Of a DNA stretch of 64,000 nucleotides, positions 41,494 through 49,334 are shown piece after piece. Position 1 is the first letter of the stretch, and the number at the start of each line of letters is the position of its first letter. The position numbers and the translations under genes are program-made. The notes below the pieces were generated by a model. It was not told where the DNA came from. It saw only the letters and a program-made list of their open reading frames with translations, and ran no database searches. Source of the stretch: AC-32 sp963772975 (GTDB lineage Bacteria > Actinomycetota > Thermoleophilia > Gaiellales > Gaiellaceae); the NCBI GenBank assembly GCA_963772975.1, contig CAVYZH010000010.1, forward strand, positions 62,001 through 126,000. Reading direction: 5' to 3'.

Positions 41494-42518
41494 CTCGGAT
41501 CTCCGTCGGCGAGGCGCGGGAGCTCTGGAACGAGGCGAGCGACGAGGAGCTGCAGCGGCTCGCGCAGGAGGTGCGTGGGCGCTACCACGACCCGAACCGC
41601 GCGACCTACATGGTAATGCGGATCATCAACTACACGAACGTCTGCGTCGCCCAGTGCGACTACTGCGCCTTCTACGTGCTCCCGAACCAGGACGGCGGCT
41701 ACGTCCTCTCACGCGAGGACGTCTTCGCCAAGATCGACGAGCTGCTCGAGGTCGGCGGCGACCTGGTCGGCTTCAACGGCGGCTTCAACCCGAAGCTGCC
41801 GCTCGGCTTCTACTGCGACCTGTTCGCGTCCGTGCGCGCGCGCTACGGCGAGCGGGTCGAGTTCTACGCGCTCACGATCGCGGAGTTCGTCTTCCTCGCC
41901 GACCGGGCCGGGATCTCGTACGCGGAGGCGGCCGTGCGGCTGCGCGAGGCGGGCGTGCACTGGATCACCGGCGGCGGCTCGGAGATCCTGACCGAGGACT
42001 TCCGCGCCAGGCACGCCAAGTGGAAGTACACGGTCGCCGACTACTTCGAGGCCCAGCGCGCGATCGTCGAGGCGGGGCTGCAGACGACCGCGACGATGGT
42101 GATTGGCTTCGACGAGACGCTCGACGAGCGGCTGGAGCACCTGCAGCGCACGCGCGATTTCCAGGACGAGACCGGCGGGCTGTTCTCGTTCCTCTGCTGG
42201 ACGTACAAGCCGTACGGCACGGCCTTCGGCGGCCGCGAGATCTCGCCGCGCGAATACTGGCGGCACATCGCGCTCTCGCGGATCTTCCTCGACAACGTGC
42301 GCCACATCCGCACGTCCGTCTTGACGCAGAACGAGGACGCCTTCCGCGCCCTGGACTACGGCGCGGATGACTTCGACCTGCCGATCGAGGACGAGGTGAC
42401 CGAGAAGGCCGGTGCGTCGATCGACCTCGACCTCGAGGGCCTACTCGCGATCCCGCGCCGGCTCGGCTACGAGGTCGAGTACCGCCGCGCCGAGCGGCCC
42501 GCGGCACTCACGCCATAG
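41490..42518 (+). CDS. mqnC: MqnC-type cyclic dehypoxanthinylfutalosine synthase (radical SAM)
   Basis: 342 aa, GTG in a GTGA overlap with the radical SAM-like gene. The SAM cluster motif is NVCVAQCDYCAFY (CX3CX2C) near residues 50-62. Further family marks: GFNGGFNPKLPL, ITGGGSEILTEDFRARH, TTATMVIGFDETLDERLEHL, DETGGLFSFLCWTYKPYGT. Length and motifs match MqnC, which closes the second ring in the futalosine route to menaquinone. mqnA lies at 60025 in the same window. CofH and MqnE relatives share the fold, but the GGGSEI and DETGGLFSF stretches favour MqnC. Confidence 0.85.
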   Translation: MTRISVGEARELWNEASDEELQRLAQEVRGRYHDPNRATYMVMRIINYTNVCVAQCDYCAFYVLPNQDGGYVLSREDVFAKIDELLEVGGDLVGFNGGFNPKLPLGFYCDLFASVRARYGERVEFYALTIAEFVFLADRAGISYAEAAVRLREAGVHWITGGGSEILTEDFRARHAKWKYTVADYFEAQRAIVEAGLQTTATMVIGFDETLDERLEHLQRTRDFQDETGGLFSFLCWTYKPYGTAFGGREISPREYWRHIALSRIFLDNVRHIRTSVLTQNEDAFRALDYGADDFDLPIEDEVTEKAGASIDLDLEGLLAIPRRLGYEVEYRRAERPAALTP

Positions 42519-43334
42519 CCGCGCGCTGGGAACGATTCGAGGCGTTTCTCTGGGAGACCACGTCGCTGCTCGTCGTCGGCGAGAGCGAGTCGCTCGTCGT
42601 CGACCCTGCGATCACGAGCGAGGAGGTGGCCGGGATCGCAAGGTAGGGCGCAGGAGCTCGGCGCCCCGGTCGGGCAGGTGCTGATCACGCACGGAGACTG
42701 GGACCACGTCTGCGGGATCGGCGCCTTTCCCGAAGCGGTGGTCGCGATGGGCGAGGAGACGGCGGCGAAGGTGGAGGACGGCTCGCGGGTTCAATCCATC
42801 CAGCGCGCAGCCGACGCGTACGGCTTCGTCTCCTCCGGACCCCCGCGGGTCGACAAGACGTTCCAGCGCGGCCGGGCGGTCGAGCTCGGCGAGTTCGTCG
42901 TCGAGACATTCCCGCTGGTCGGCCACACCCCCGATGGCACCGGCTTCCGGCTACGTGAGCTCGGGCTCCTCATCGTCGGCGACCACCTGTCGCCGGTCGA
43001 GTTTCCCTTCGCGACTTCACCCTCCGCGTATCGGCTGACGCTCGCCGGCTTGATCGAGCTGCTTCGCGAAGACCCGCCGGAGACGGTGATTCCGGGACAC
43101 GGCCCGCCACTCACGGCCGAGGAGGCTCTCGGCGTCGCGGAGGCCGATCTTGGCTACCTCCGCTCGCTGCACGTGGCCGTCGTCGACGCGCTGGCCGGGG
43201 ACGGAACCCGCGACGAGGCGCAGGCAGCCGGCCTCGCCGTTGCCCTCCCACGAGCGTCCTCGCCCGATCTCGACGAGATGCGCAGCTTCAACGTCGAGCG
43301 GGAACTCGAGGAAATCCTTCCGACAGCACCGTAG
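42515..43334 (+). pseudogene. Metallo-beta-lactamase-fold hydrolase, frame broken once and without normal start
   Basis: An N-terminal part begins just after mqnC: ARWERFEAFLWETTSLLVVG, then SLVVDPAITSEEVAGIAR and TAG. Dropping one T at about 42644 (GCAAGGTAGGG) restores the frame AQELGAPVGQVLITHGDWDHV and continues to 43334. The zinc motif is HGDWDH (Asp where most have the second His), GHTPDGTGF, GDHLSPVEFPF and IPGHGPPL. About 273 codons, normal for the family. At the junction with mqnC the expected ATGA reads ATAG, so ATA at 42515 would be the start. Function beyond hydrolase is unknown. Confidence 0.68.
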
Positions 43335-43366
43335 GGCGTCACCTCGGCGCAAGGTAGGCTGAGCGC

Positions 43367-43570
43367 GTGTTCCCCTGGCTCATCTTCGGTCTGGTCGCCG
43401 TGCCGCTCCTCCTCCTCGGCTTCATGGCCACCCGCCGCAAGACGGACGCCGGCGAGCATCCCGCGAGCGGCGAGACGCTGACGGAGAAGGAGCTCTCGGA
43501 GGCGGAGGCCTACGAGGAGAAATGGCACGAGGAGGACAAGGAGCGGTACCGCGAGGAGCGCTTGCCCTAG
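43367..43570 (+). CDS. Small single-helix membrane protein, unknown
   Basis: 67 aa, GTG start. Residues 2-20 form one membrane helix (FPWLIFGLVAVPLLLLGFM); the rest is charged and helical (EKELSEAEAYEEKWHEEDKE), likely cytoplasmic after the RRK stop-transfer. I do not recognise the family. It ends 31 bases before a convergent gene. Coding use is like its neighbours, which supports a real gene. Confidence 0.55.
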   Translation: MFPWLIFGLVAVPLLLLGFMATRRKTDAGEHPASGETLTEKELSEAEAYEEKWHEEDKERYREERLP

Positions 43571-43579
43571 AGCCGCACC

Positions 43580-43594
43580 ATGTCACCCGACCGC
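43580..43594 (+). repeat. 15-base intergenic motif, copy 1
   Basis: ATGTCACCCGACCGC occurs here between two convergent genes and again, identically, at 55566-55580, also between convergent genes. A shorter form (ATGTCACCCGA) is at 56169-56179. It might be a dispersed repeat or a 3'-end signal. Confidence 0.4.
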
Positions 43595-43601
43595 TTCGTG
43601 G

Positions 43602-43937
43602 TCAGGGGCGCCTAGTCGCCACGCGCAGTCGGTTCCCATCCGGATCCTGAAGATCGCACTCGCGGCCGGCCAGACCCTCTTCGTCGACGGGAATCCCGAA
43701 CTCGCGTGAGACCACGTCGATGTCGTTGACGTAGAGGTGGATGAGCGTGTCGGGGCGGGCGTCACCCTTGTGTTCCGAGAGATAGAGGTGGACGCTCCCT
43801 CGCGCGACCGAGAGGAACCACGGAAACCCGGGCTCGAACTGGTGCTCCCACTCCTTCCGGAATCCGAGCCGCTCGTACCACGAGACAGCCCGAGCAGCGT
43901 CCTCGACATAGAGGACCGGGATGACCTCTTCGTCCAC
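43602..43937 (-). CDS. VOC (glyoxalase/bleomycin-resistance) family protein
   Basis: 111 aa. One VOC module: VIPVLYVEDAARAVSWYERL (strand and helix 1), SVARGSVHLYLSEH, LIHLYVNDIDVVSREFG and CDLQDPDGNRLRVA with the usual DPDGN turn. Single-module length is normal for a dimer-forming dioxygenase or resistance protein. Substrate unknown. It stands alone; the stop lies just after the 15-base repeat. Confidence 0.82.
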   Translation of the reverse strand: MDEEVIPVLYVEDAARAVSWYERLGFRKEWEHQFEPGFPWFLSVARGSVHLYLSEHKGDARPDTLIHLYVNDIDVVSREFGIPVDEEGLAGRECDLQDPDGNRLRVATRRP

Positions 43938-43981
43938 GCGTGGCCGAGGTTATCTAGGTCGTGACAGTGGCCTTGACTACC

Positions 43982-44551
43982 TCAGCTCCACGGCAGCCGG
44001 GACCAAGCACCGGGCCGGCCCAGGCGCCAGTGGGCGAATGGCGCATAGGCCTCACGCGGGCTGGGCGTCTCGGCCTCGACGCCCGCGCCGTGGGCCCGCG
44101 CCGTCTCCGAGACCGGGTAGACGATCGTGCCGTCCTCGGTCCGCGCACCCGTCATGAAGATCACGCACGGGTCGCCACCTGTGCCGACGAACGTGTGCCG
44201 TGTGCCGGGCGGGCAGTGGACGAAGTCCCAGTTGCGGAGCTCTCGCTCCTCTTCCTCGATCACTAGCAGGCACGTGCCGGCGAGGACGAGGAAGTCCTCC
44301 TGGTCCGACTCGGCGTGGTACATCCCTGTCGGCTTGCCCGGCTCGAGCACGGCCAGCGTGAAGCCGAGCTGCTCGAACTGCTGTGGCTGAGCGCCCGGCC
44401 GCTCCTGCAGGACGCGCTCGGTGCTCTCGAACACGCAGCGCCCGCCGAAGGCGTCGTTTCGTAGCCAAGCCGCTTCGGCCACGTTGACGACGAACCACCC
44501 CGGGCCAACCGGCGCGAGGCCGGAGCCGACGTCCTCGAGCCGCGCCTCCAT
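43982..44551 (-). CDS. Cupin-domain protein
   Basis: 189 aa from ATG at 44551, 2 bases after the stop of the following cupin-TPR gene on the same strand. Cupin motifs: GMYHAESDQEDFLVLAGTC (His and Glu ligands) and NWDFVHCPPGTRHTFVGTG. The N-terminal part is EDVGSGLAPVGPGWFVVNVA. A single-domain cupin of this kind often binds a small ligand or metal without known reaction. A longer frame upstream is only a shadow. Confidence 0.8.
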   Translation of the reverse strand: MEARLEDVGSGLAPVGPGWFVVNVAEAAWLRNDAFGGRCVFESTERVLQERPGAQPQQFEQLGFTLAVLEPGKPTGMYHAESDQEDFLVLAGTCLLVIEEEERELRNWDFVHCPPGTRHTFVGTGGDPCVIFMTGARTEDGTIVYPVSETARAHGAGVEAETPSPREAYAPFAHWRLGRPGAWSRLPWS

Positions 44552-44553
44552 CG

Positions 44554-45201
44554 CTAGCGCTCCGCGACGAGCTGTTGGAACGCCGGTTCGTCGCGAACGG
44601 CGTCGAAGTCCGAGTCTTCCCGGGCGAGCGAACGGAGCGATTCCCGGCTCTCGATCGCCCGGCGGAGATGCTCGATCGCGTCCTCCTTGTGGCCCGCGAG
44701 GCTCTCGGCGCACGCGAGGTTGTAGAGCGGCAGCGCGTACTCGTGGGCCTCGATCGCCTCGCGGCCGCGCTCGATCACCTGCTCGTACTCGCCGGCCTGG
44801 TAGAGCTCGTTCAGCGGCATCCAGAGCTCGTAGCCCGACGGCTCGTACGCCGTGCCCGGCCTGCCGCCGACGGCGACGAGCGTCGTGCCCGGCTCCTCGG
44901 CGAATGCGGTGCGCTTCACGTCGGGCAGGACGTAGACGAACGTCCCGGCCGGCGCGTCGACGCTCTTGCCGTCGAGCTCGAACCGCGCGCGGCCCTGATG
45001 GACGAGGTAGAGCTCCTCCTGCAGGTCGTGCTCGCCGGCCTCGTCGTGCTCGTTGATGATCCGGTCGCCCACCTGCTTGCCAGTGAATGCGTTGACGCCG
45101 AACGCGGTGATGCCGAGCTGGTGCCGAACCGGCCGCCACGGGCAGCGGCCGTCGCTGATCTCATCGATCTCGTCGAGCTTCGTCACGGTGTAGTCGCTCA
45201 T
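44554..45201 (-). CDS. Cupin protein with C-terminal TPR-like helices
   Basis: 215 aa, ATG at 45201 with GAGAGGGAG upstream. Residues 1-125 form a cupin (NEHDEAGEHDLQEELYLVHQG; APAGTFVYVLPDVKRTAF). Residues 135-215 form two TPR-like helical pairs (YEQVIERGREAIEAHEYALP; YNLACAESLAGHKEDAIEHL). The pair with the cupin at 43982 (gap 2 bases) suggests one functional unit. A VOC gene starts divergently 37 bases away, so the short gap holds both promoters. Confidence 0.8.
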   Translation of the reverse strand: MSDYTVTKLDEIDEISDGRCPWRPVRHQLGITAFGVNAFTGKQVGDRIINEHDEAGEHDLQEELYLVHQGRARFELDGKSVDAPAGTFVYVLPDVKRTAFAEEPGTTLVAVGGRPGTAYEPSGYELWMPLNELYQAGEYEQVIERGREAIEAHEYALPLYNLACAESLAGHKEDAIEHLRRAIESRESLRSLAREDSDFDAVRDEPAFQQLVAER

Positions 45202-45238
45202 CGACGCTCCCTCTCGTGGTCTGGCTAATCTCGGACGC

Positions 45239-45667
45239 ATGTTGACGAATCGCTCCGCGCCGCCGGCGACCGTAACGCCCGTGCTGGTGTACCCGGACGT
45301 CCGTGGTGCCGTGGCCTGGCTCGAGCGGGCCTTCGGTTTCGAGGAGCGGGTGCGAATCGGCGAGACCCACCGGTCCCAGATGCGGGTCGGCGAGGACGGC
45401 TCGATCGTGGTCGCCGATGTTCGCCGTGACCAGGTGGCACCCACGGGCGGCGTCGTGACCCAGCTGCTCAAGGTGCGCGTCCCGGACGTGGACGCTGCCT
45501 TCGCTCGCGCTCGCGAGGCCGGCGCGCGCGTGCTCGAGGAACCGCAGACCTACGAGTACGGCGAGCGCTCGGGCGTCGTCGAGGACCCGGCCGGCCACCG
45601 CTGGGAGCTGACGCAGACCGTGCGCGACGTCGAGCCGGCCGAATGGGGCGGCGAAGGCTCGTGGTGA
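45239..45667 (+). CDS. VOC family protein
   Basis: 142 aa, ATG. VOC module: VTPVLVYPDVRGAVAWLERA, FGFEERVRIGETHRSQMRVG, VRVPDVDAAFARAREAGAR, VEDPAGHRWELTQTV. It resembles the PhnB/glyoxalase-like group of small regulators or enzymes. Coupled to the GFA protein that follows (GTGA overlap). Substrate unknown. Confidence 0.82.
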   Translation: MLTNRSAPPATVTPVLVYPDVRGAVAWLERAFGFEERVRIGETHRSQMRVGEDGSIVVADVRRDQVAPTGGVVTQLLKVRVPDVDAAFARAREAGARVLEEPQTYEYGERSGVVEDPAGHRWELTQTVRDVEPAEWGGEGSW

Positions 45668-46062
45668 GCGGCCGCGTGCTCCAGGGCAGCTGCGGCTGCG
45701 GCGCCGTCCACTACGAGGTGGCCGACGAGTTCCGCTACTCCGCCAACTGCCACTGCTCGCGCTGCCGAGCGGCGACCGGCTCGGCCTTCAAGGCGTTCGC
45801 CGGGATCGAGCGCGACAAGCTCACCGTCACCGAGGGCGACGACCTGCTGATGGTCTTCGGCGAGGACGACCTGAACGACACGCGCTGCGCGGAGTGCGGG
45901 TCGCTCCTCTACTCGGTCGTACGCGAGGGCGGCTGGGTGCACGTGGCGATGGGCTCGCTCGTGGACGACCCGACGATCCGCCCCAGCGACCACATCTACG
46001 TCGGCTCGAAGGCGCCGTGGTTCGAGATCACGGACGACCTTCCCCAGAACGACGAGCTGTAG
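45664..46062 (+). CDS. GFA (glutathione-dependent formaldehyde-activating / CENP-V type) zinc protein
   Basis: 132 aa from GTG at 45664, overlapping the VOC stop. Zinc-binding cysteines appear in the family order: SCGCGAVHYEV, CHCSRCRAATGSAFKA, and TRCAECGSLLYSV, with MGSLVDDPTIRPSDHIYVGS near the end. Such proteins bind S-hydroxymethyl-thiol-like compounds or have unknown substrates in actinobacteria. Confidence 0.85.
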   Translation: MSGRVLQGSCGCGAVHYEVADEFRYSANCHCSRCRAATGSAFKAFAGIERDKLTVTEGDDLLMVFGEDDLNDTRCAECGSLLYSVVREGGWVHVAMGSLVDDPTIRPSDHIYVGSKAPWFEITDDLPQNDEL

Positions 46063-46156
46063 CTCGTTAGCGTTTTTCCCGGATCGCGATCGGGGCGATC
46101 CCGGATGCCTGGGCGCGTGTGGCGTGCGAGCGTGATCGGCGAGAAGGAGGTGTGGA

Positions 46157-46426
46157 ATGGCAACCATTTCGCACGAACCCTCGCGAGTCGATCCACAGAG
46201 GCAGCCCTGGTGGGCCGAGCTGCTCGTTCCTGAAATGTGGGCCTCGCTCGCGATCGTCGGGATGTGGCTCGCAGTGCTGTTCGACGGGATCTACGGCCCC
46301 GACTTCGTCAGCTCGAATGGTTCGAGCACGACGTCGATCCCGTCCGTGATCGTGCTCGTGCCGTTCGCGTTCCTCGGCACGACGACTGTCGCCCGGTACG
46401 GCTTCCGACGCGAGCCTCACGACTGA
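46157..46426 (+). CDS. Small two-helix membrane protein, unknown
   Basis: 89 aa, ATG with a strong AAGGAGGTG 5 bases upstream. Two membrane helices (about residues 28-45, MWASLAIVGMWLAVLF, and 63-80, PSVIVLVPFAFLGTTTVA) joined by a polar loop. Family not recognised. It is the first of three small genes in the same direction (46157-47128) and probably shares an mRNA with the CoA-binding protein 21 bases downstream. The 94-base gap before it holds only an imperfect GGATCGC/GCGATCC stem. Confidence 0.6.
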   Translation: MATISHEPSRVDPQRQPWWAELLVPEMWASLAIVGMWLAVLFDGIYGPDFVSSNGSSTTSIPSVIVLVPFAFLGTTTVARYGFRREPHD

Positions 46427-46447
46427 ACGAGAGAAGGGAGGACTTCG

Positions 46448-46924
46448 ATGACAGCGATCAAGGAGGCCGCGGGCGAGTTCCTCAGCCACAGGCGCATTGC
46501 CGTCACCGGTGTCTCGCGGACGCCGAGCAGCCACGGCAGCAACGTCGTCTACAAGCGGCTGCGCGAGCGCGGCTACGAGGTCTTCGCCGTGAACCCGAAC
46601 GCCGACGAGGTTGAGGGCGATGTCGCGTACCACGACCTCGCATCGATCCCGGGCGGCGTCGAGGCGGTCGTGATCGGCACGAGGCCAGAGCGAGCCGGCG
46701 GCACGATTCGGGAGTGCAAGAAACTCGGTATCGAGCACGTGTGGATGCACCGCGGCCCGGGCGGGGGCAGCGTCTCCAAAAGCGCCACTGACTACGGGCG
46801 CGAGCAGGGCATCAGCGTGATCGACGGCGGCTGTCCGTGCATGTTCGGGCCCACAGCCGATTTCGGTCACAAGGCGATGCGCGCAGTGTTCACCCTCAAC
46901 GGCAACGTCCCCAGGGAAGTCTGA
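46448..46924 (+). CDS. CoA-binding domain protein (YccU-like)
   Basis: 158 aa, ATG. Rossmann-like CoA-binding_2 fold: RRIAVTGVSRTPSSHGSNVV, GYEVFAVNPNADEVEG, AVVIGTRPERAGGTIRECKK, LGIEHVWMHRGPGGGS, and a Cys pair in DGGCPCMFGPTAD. Stand-alone YccU-like proteins of this size bind CoA but have no assigned reaction. It may form a unit with the small genes around it. Confidence 0.83.
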   Translation: MTAIKEAAGEFLSHRRIAVTGVSRTPSSHGSNVVYKRLRERGYEVFAVNPNADEVEGDVAYHDLASIPGGVEAVVIGTRPERAGGTIRECKKLGIEHVWMHRGPGGGSVSKSATDYGREQGISVIDGGCPCMFGPTADFGHKAMRAVFTLNGNVPREV

Positions 46925-46942
46925 GACCCATCGGAGGGATCC

Positions 46943-47128
46943 ATGAAGCGTTACGAGTACAAGGTGATCGACACGGGCAAGGGCGTCGAGCAGCAGCTGA
47001 ACGAGCTCGGCGCGCAGGGCTGGCGGGTGGTCGGCGTGACGACGAAGAAGCAGCTGTTCATCGCGCCGCCGCAGGCGATCATCCTGATGCGCGAGGCCGA
47101 CGCGGCCGAACGCTCGCTCGCCGCGTAA
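46943..47128 (+). CDS. Small DUF4177-like protein
   Basis: 61 aa, ATG with GGAGGG upstream. The pattern KRYEYKVIDTGKGVEQQLNE and LGAQGWRVVGV matches DUF4177-like proteins, which are small single-domain proteins of unknown role. It follows the CoA-binding gene by 18 bases in the same direction. Confidence 0.65.
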   Translation: MKRYEYKVIDTGKGVEQQLNELGAQGWRVVGVTTKKQLFIAPPQAIILMREADAAERSLAA

Positions 47129-47158
47129 GTCGGCCGCTGCACGTAGCTACGATGCGCC

Positions 47159-47907
47159 GTGCTGGAGGGCAGGAACAGCCTCGTGATCGGCGGCGGTGGC
47201 GGCGGCATCGGCCGGCGATCACGCGGAAACTCGGCGCGGCGGGGAGCGCGGTCGCGGTGGCCGATGTCGATGCTGAACGAGCCAACGAGGCCGCCGCGGA
47301 ACTGACGGATGCCGTCGCCCTCACCGCAGACGTGCGAGAGCCCGGCGCGCTCGACGAGCTCGTGACACGCGCAGCCGATGAGCTCGGCGGCTGGACATCC
47401 TCGTGACGGTCGTGGGCGGGCTTGCCTTCGTCCCCGGGGCGCGGATTCACGAGACGACGGAGGAAGACTGGGATCTGATGTTCGACCTCAACCTCCGCTA
47501 CGTCGCGCCCAGTGCGAGCCGCGCTGCGCCGCTTCCTCGAGCAGGGCAAAGGCGGGACGATCGTCGGCGTCGGCTCTATCACAGGCGTTGCAGGGAGTCC
47601 CGAGCAGTCGGCCTAGGGCGCGGCCAAGGCCGGGCTCGCCAGCCTGGCCAGATCGGTCGCGGCCGAGTACAGCGGTGACGGGATCCGCATGAACGTGGTC
47701 GCGTGCGGCCCGATCGCGACTCCAGTCGCCGCGGCCGCTCAGGCGGAAGGCGAGCTCGACTGGATCCCGTTGGGTCGCCCGGGCACGCCGGCGGAGGTCG
47801 CCGAAGCGGTCGTATTCCTCGCCTCGCGACTCTCGTCGTACATCACCGGCCAGAGTCTCGTTGTCGACGGCGGCGCCACGGCCATCGGCCCGTTTCCGCT
47901 TCGCTGA
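47159..47907 (+). pseudogene. Short-chain dehydrogenase/reductase (SDR), decayed: three frameshifts and a stop at the catalytic Tyr
   Basis: GTG at 47159: LVIGGGGGGIGR (glycine-rich NAD loop). The frame is lost near 47213 (one G missing), again near 47392 (one C missing in GGCGGCTGG) and near 47509 (one extra base). The pieces read AVAVADVDAERANEAAAEL, LVTVVGGLAFVPGARIHETT, then TIVGVGSITGVAGSPEQSA followed by TAG at 47614-47616 and GAAKAGLASLARSVAAEY. The TAG sits exactly where the YxxxK catalytic Tyr codon (TAC) should be. The end (GPIATP, GQSLVVDGGATAIGP) is intact. The whole would be about 250 residues. Four lesions in one gene suggest a true pseudogene. Confidence 0.85.
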
Positions 47908-47909
47908 CC

Positions 47910-48863
47910 TCAGACTCCGGCAGGCAGCGGATCCGCCGCTGCCGTGTACCACTGAGGCTGCGACTCGGCCGCCCAGGCATCGAAGATCAGTCGCAGCTGC
48001 TCCACGCTCTGTTGATCGGCCGCGGCGGCGTCCTCGGCACTGTCGAAGGCGCCGAGCCAGTACGGCATGAACGGGACGAGCGCCGCGTTCATGGCGGCGG
48101 CCACGAGCTCTCGCGCATCGCGCCACGAGTTCAGCTGTGCCGCGAACTCGACCTCACCGGACCGCGTCCAGCCGGACTCGAGCATCTGCTCGGCGACATC
48201 GCTGCCGTTCGGCATGCTCGCTTCGAACGTCACGTCTTTCGGCTCGCGGGGCGCGGGTGCAGACGCAGCGTCTCGGAGACATCGTTCGGCGAACTCGCGG
48301 AGAGCGTTTCGACCGTCTTCGGGCTCGTCCCAGATCGGACGCATGCCGCTGCGGCCAATCGACTCCTGCGTGACGAGAAAGGGGGTCTCGGACAGCGAGC
48401 CGAGCGTCTGCTGGTGCAGGTCGTTGCCGGTGATGCCGAGTAGCGGCACGCCCGACGCCCAAACGCGCAGATGCGTCTCCGAGATGAGCTCACCGTCCGC
48501 CCGCAACCTCAGCCCCGGCACGAGCGTGTGGGAGAGGAATCCGTCGACGCCACCGCGCGCGTGGTAGCCCACCTGAAAGGTCGCATCGACCCCGTGGTCT
48601 CCGAGATCGAAGTCACGCCACGTCTCGAGACGGGCGCGGGCCGGCAACGTCTCCGGAGAGACATTGACCGTGTTGCCTCCGTGATTGTCGAGAACGACCA
48701 GCTCGGACGCGCCGCCCGCTAACAGCCCTTCGCACACCGCGGCCACGTCTTCCTCGAGCCGCGGCTTGCCGGTCTGCCAGTACTCGGGCAGGCAGCCCCA
48801 GATCTCGCGAACGCTCCGCAGCTGCGACGCGCCCTCCATATCGACGCTGACGGCGACTCTCAC
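47910..48863 (-). CDS. M55 family D-aminopeptidase (DppA-like)
   Basis: 317 aa. Zinc-site motifs: AVSVDMEGAS (Asp and Glu, residues 4-13), LVVLDNHGGNTVNV (His), QVGYHARGG (His) and GELISETHLRVW (Glu). It is a little longer than Bacillus DppA (274). DppA forms a decameric barrel that frees D-amino acids from short peptides, possibly of cell-wall origin. No dipeptide transporter lies next to it. It ends 2 bases from the convergent SDR relic. Confidence 0.85.
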   Translation of the reverse strand: MRVAVSVDMEGASQLRSVREIWGCLPEYWQTGKPRLEEDVAAVCEGLLAGGASELVVLDNHGGNTVNVSPETLPARARLETWRDFDLGDHGVDATFQVGYHARGGVDGFLSHTLVPGLRLRADGELISETHLRVWASGVPLLGITGNDLHQQTLGSLSETPFLVTQESIGRSGMRPIWDEPEDGRNALREFAERCLRDAASAPAPREPKDVTFEASMPNGSDVAEQMLESGWTRSGEVEFAAQLNSWRDARELVAAAMNAALVPFMPYWLGAFDSAEDAAAADQQSVEQLRLIFDAWAAESQPQWYTAAADPLPAGV

Positions 48864-48977
48864 TCGGTCTCGGTACTCAGAGCGAGACAGTAACCCGGAG
48901 AAACGTCGCCGGGATCGACGTCGAACCCTCCGCGTCGCTCGTGTTCTGCTCGTTGAAGAGCGCGTCCAGCTCGGCGT

Positions 48978-49274
48978 TCAGCTCGGCCTCCGCTCCTGGA
49001 CGCTGAATCCAAGCTTCTCGAGCACCTTGACGGCGCCGGACCTCCCGCCCTCGAAATCACCGGAGGCGAGGCGCTGGCCCGTGGCGAGCTCGTAGGCCGT
49101 GCCCAGGATTGCTTTCGGCGGATAGAGACCCGTTTCCCAGACCAGGTCATAGGTCGTGGTAGGAGCGAATCCATGCGCGGAGAAGAAGCGCTCCGGCCCC
49201 AGTCGGTCGTACTCCTCGATCGCACGCAACACGTCGGCATGAGTCACGTTGTCCCAGGCAATCGAACGTGTCAT
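48978..49274 (-). CDS. Orphan domain like the N-terminal head of ScoMcrA-type HNH endonucleases
   Basis: 98 aa from ATG at 49274. The pattern VLRAIEEYDRLGPERFFSAH, then GFAPTTTYDLVWETGLYPPK, AILGTAYELATGQRL, DFEGGRSGAVKVLEKLGFSV, matches from memory the N-terminal domain of ScoMcrA-like modification-dependent restriction enzymes. The phosphorothioate-binding and HNH parts are missing. After the stop the other frame goes on in coding style (EAELNAELDALFNEQNTSD to TGA at 48877), so a frameshift may have cut off a short C-terminal tail. Could be a stand-alone small protein or a remnant. Confidence 0.55.
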   Translation of the reverse strand: MTRSIAWDNVTHADVLRAIEEYDRLGPERFFSAHGFAPTTTYDLVWETGLYPPKAILGTAYELATGQRLASGDFEGGRSGAVKVLEKLGFSVQERRPS

Positions 49275-49334
49275 CTCGCCCTCCAAGGATCGTTGATGTG
49301 GAGGTTCTCTGAGATCAAAGTCTATGCGGGGTAG

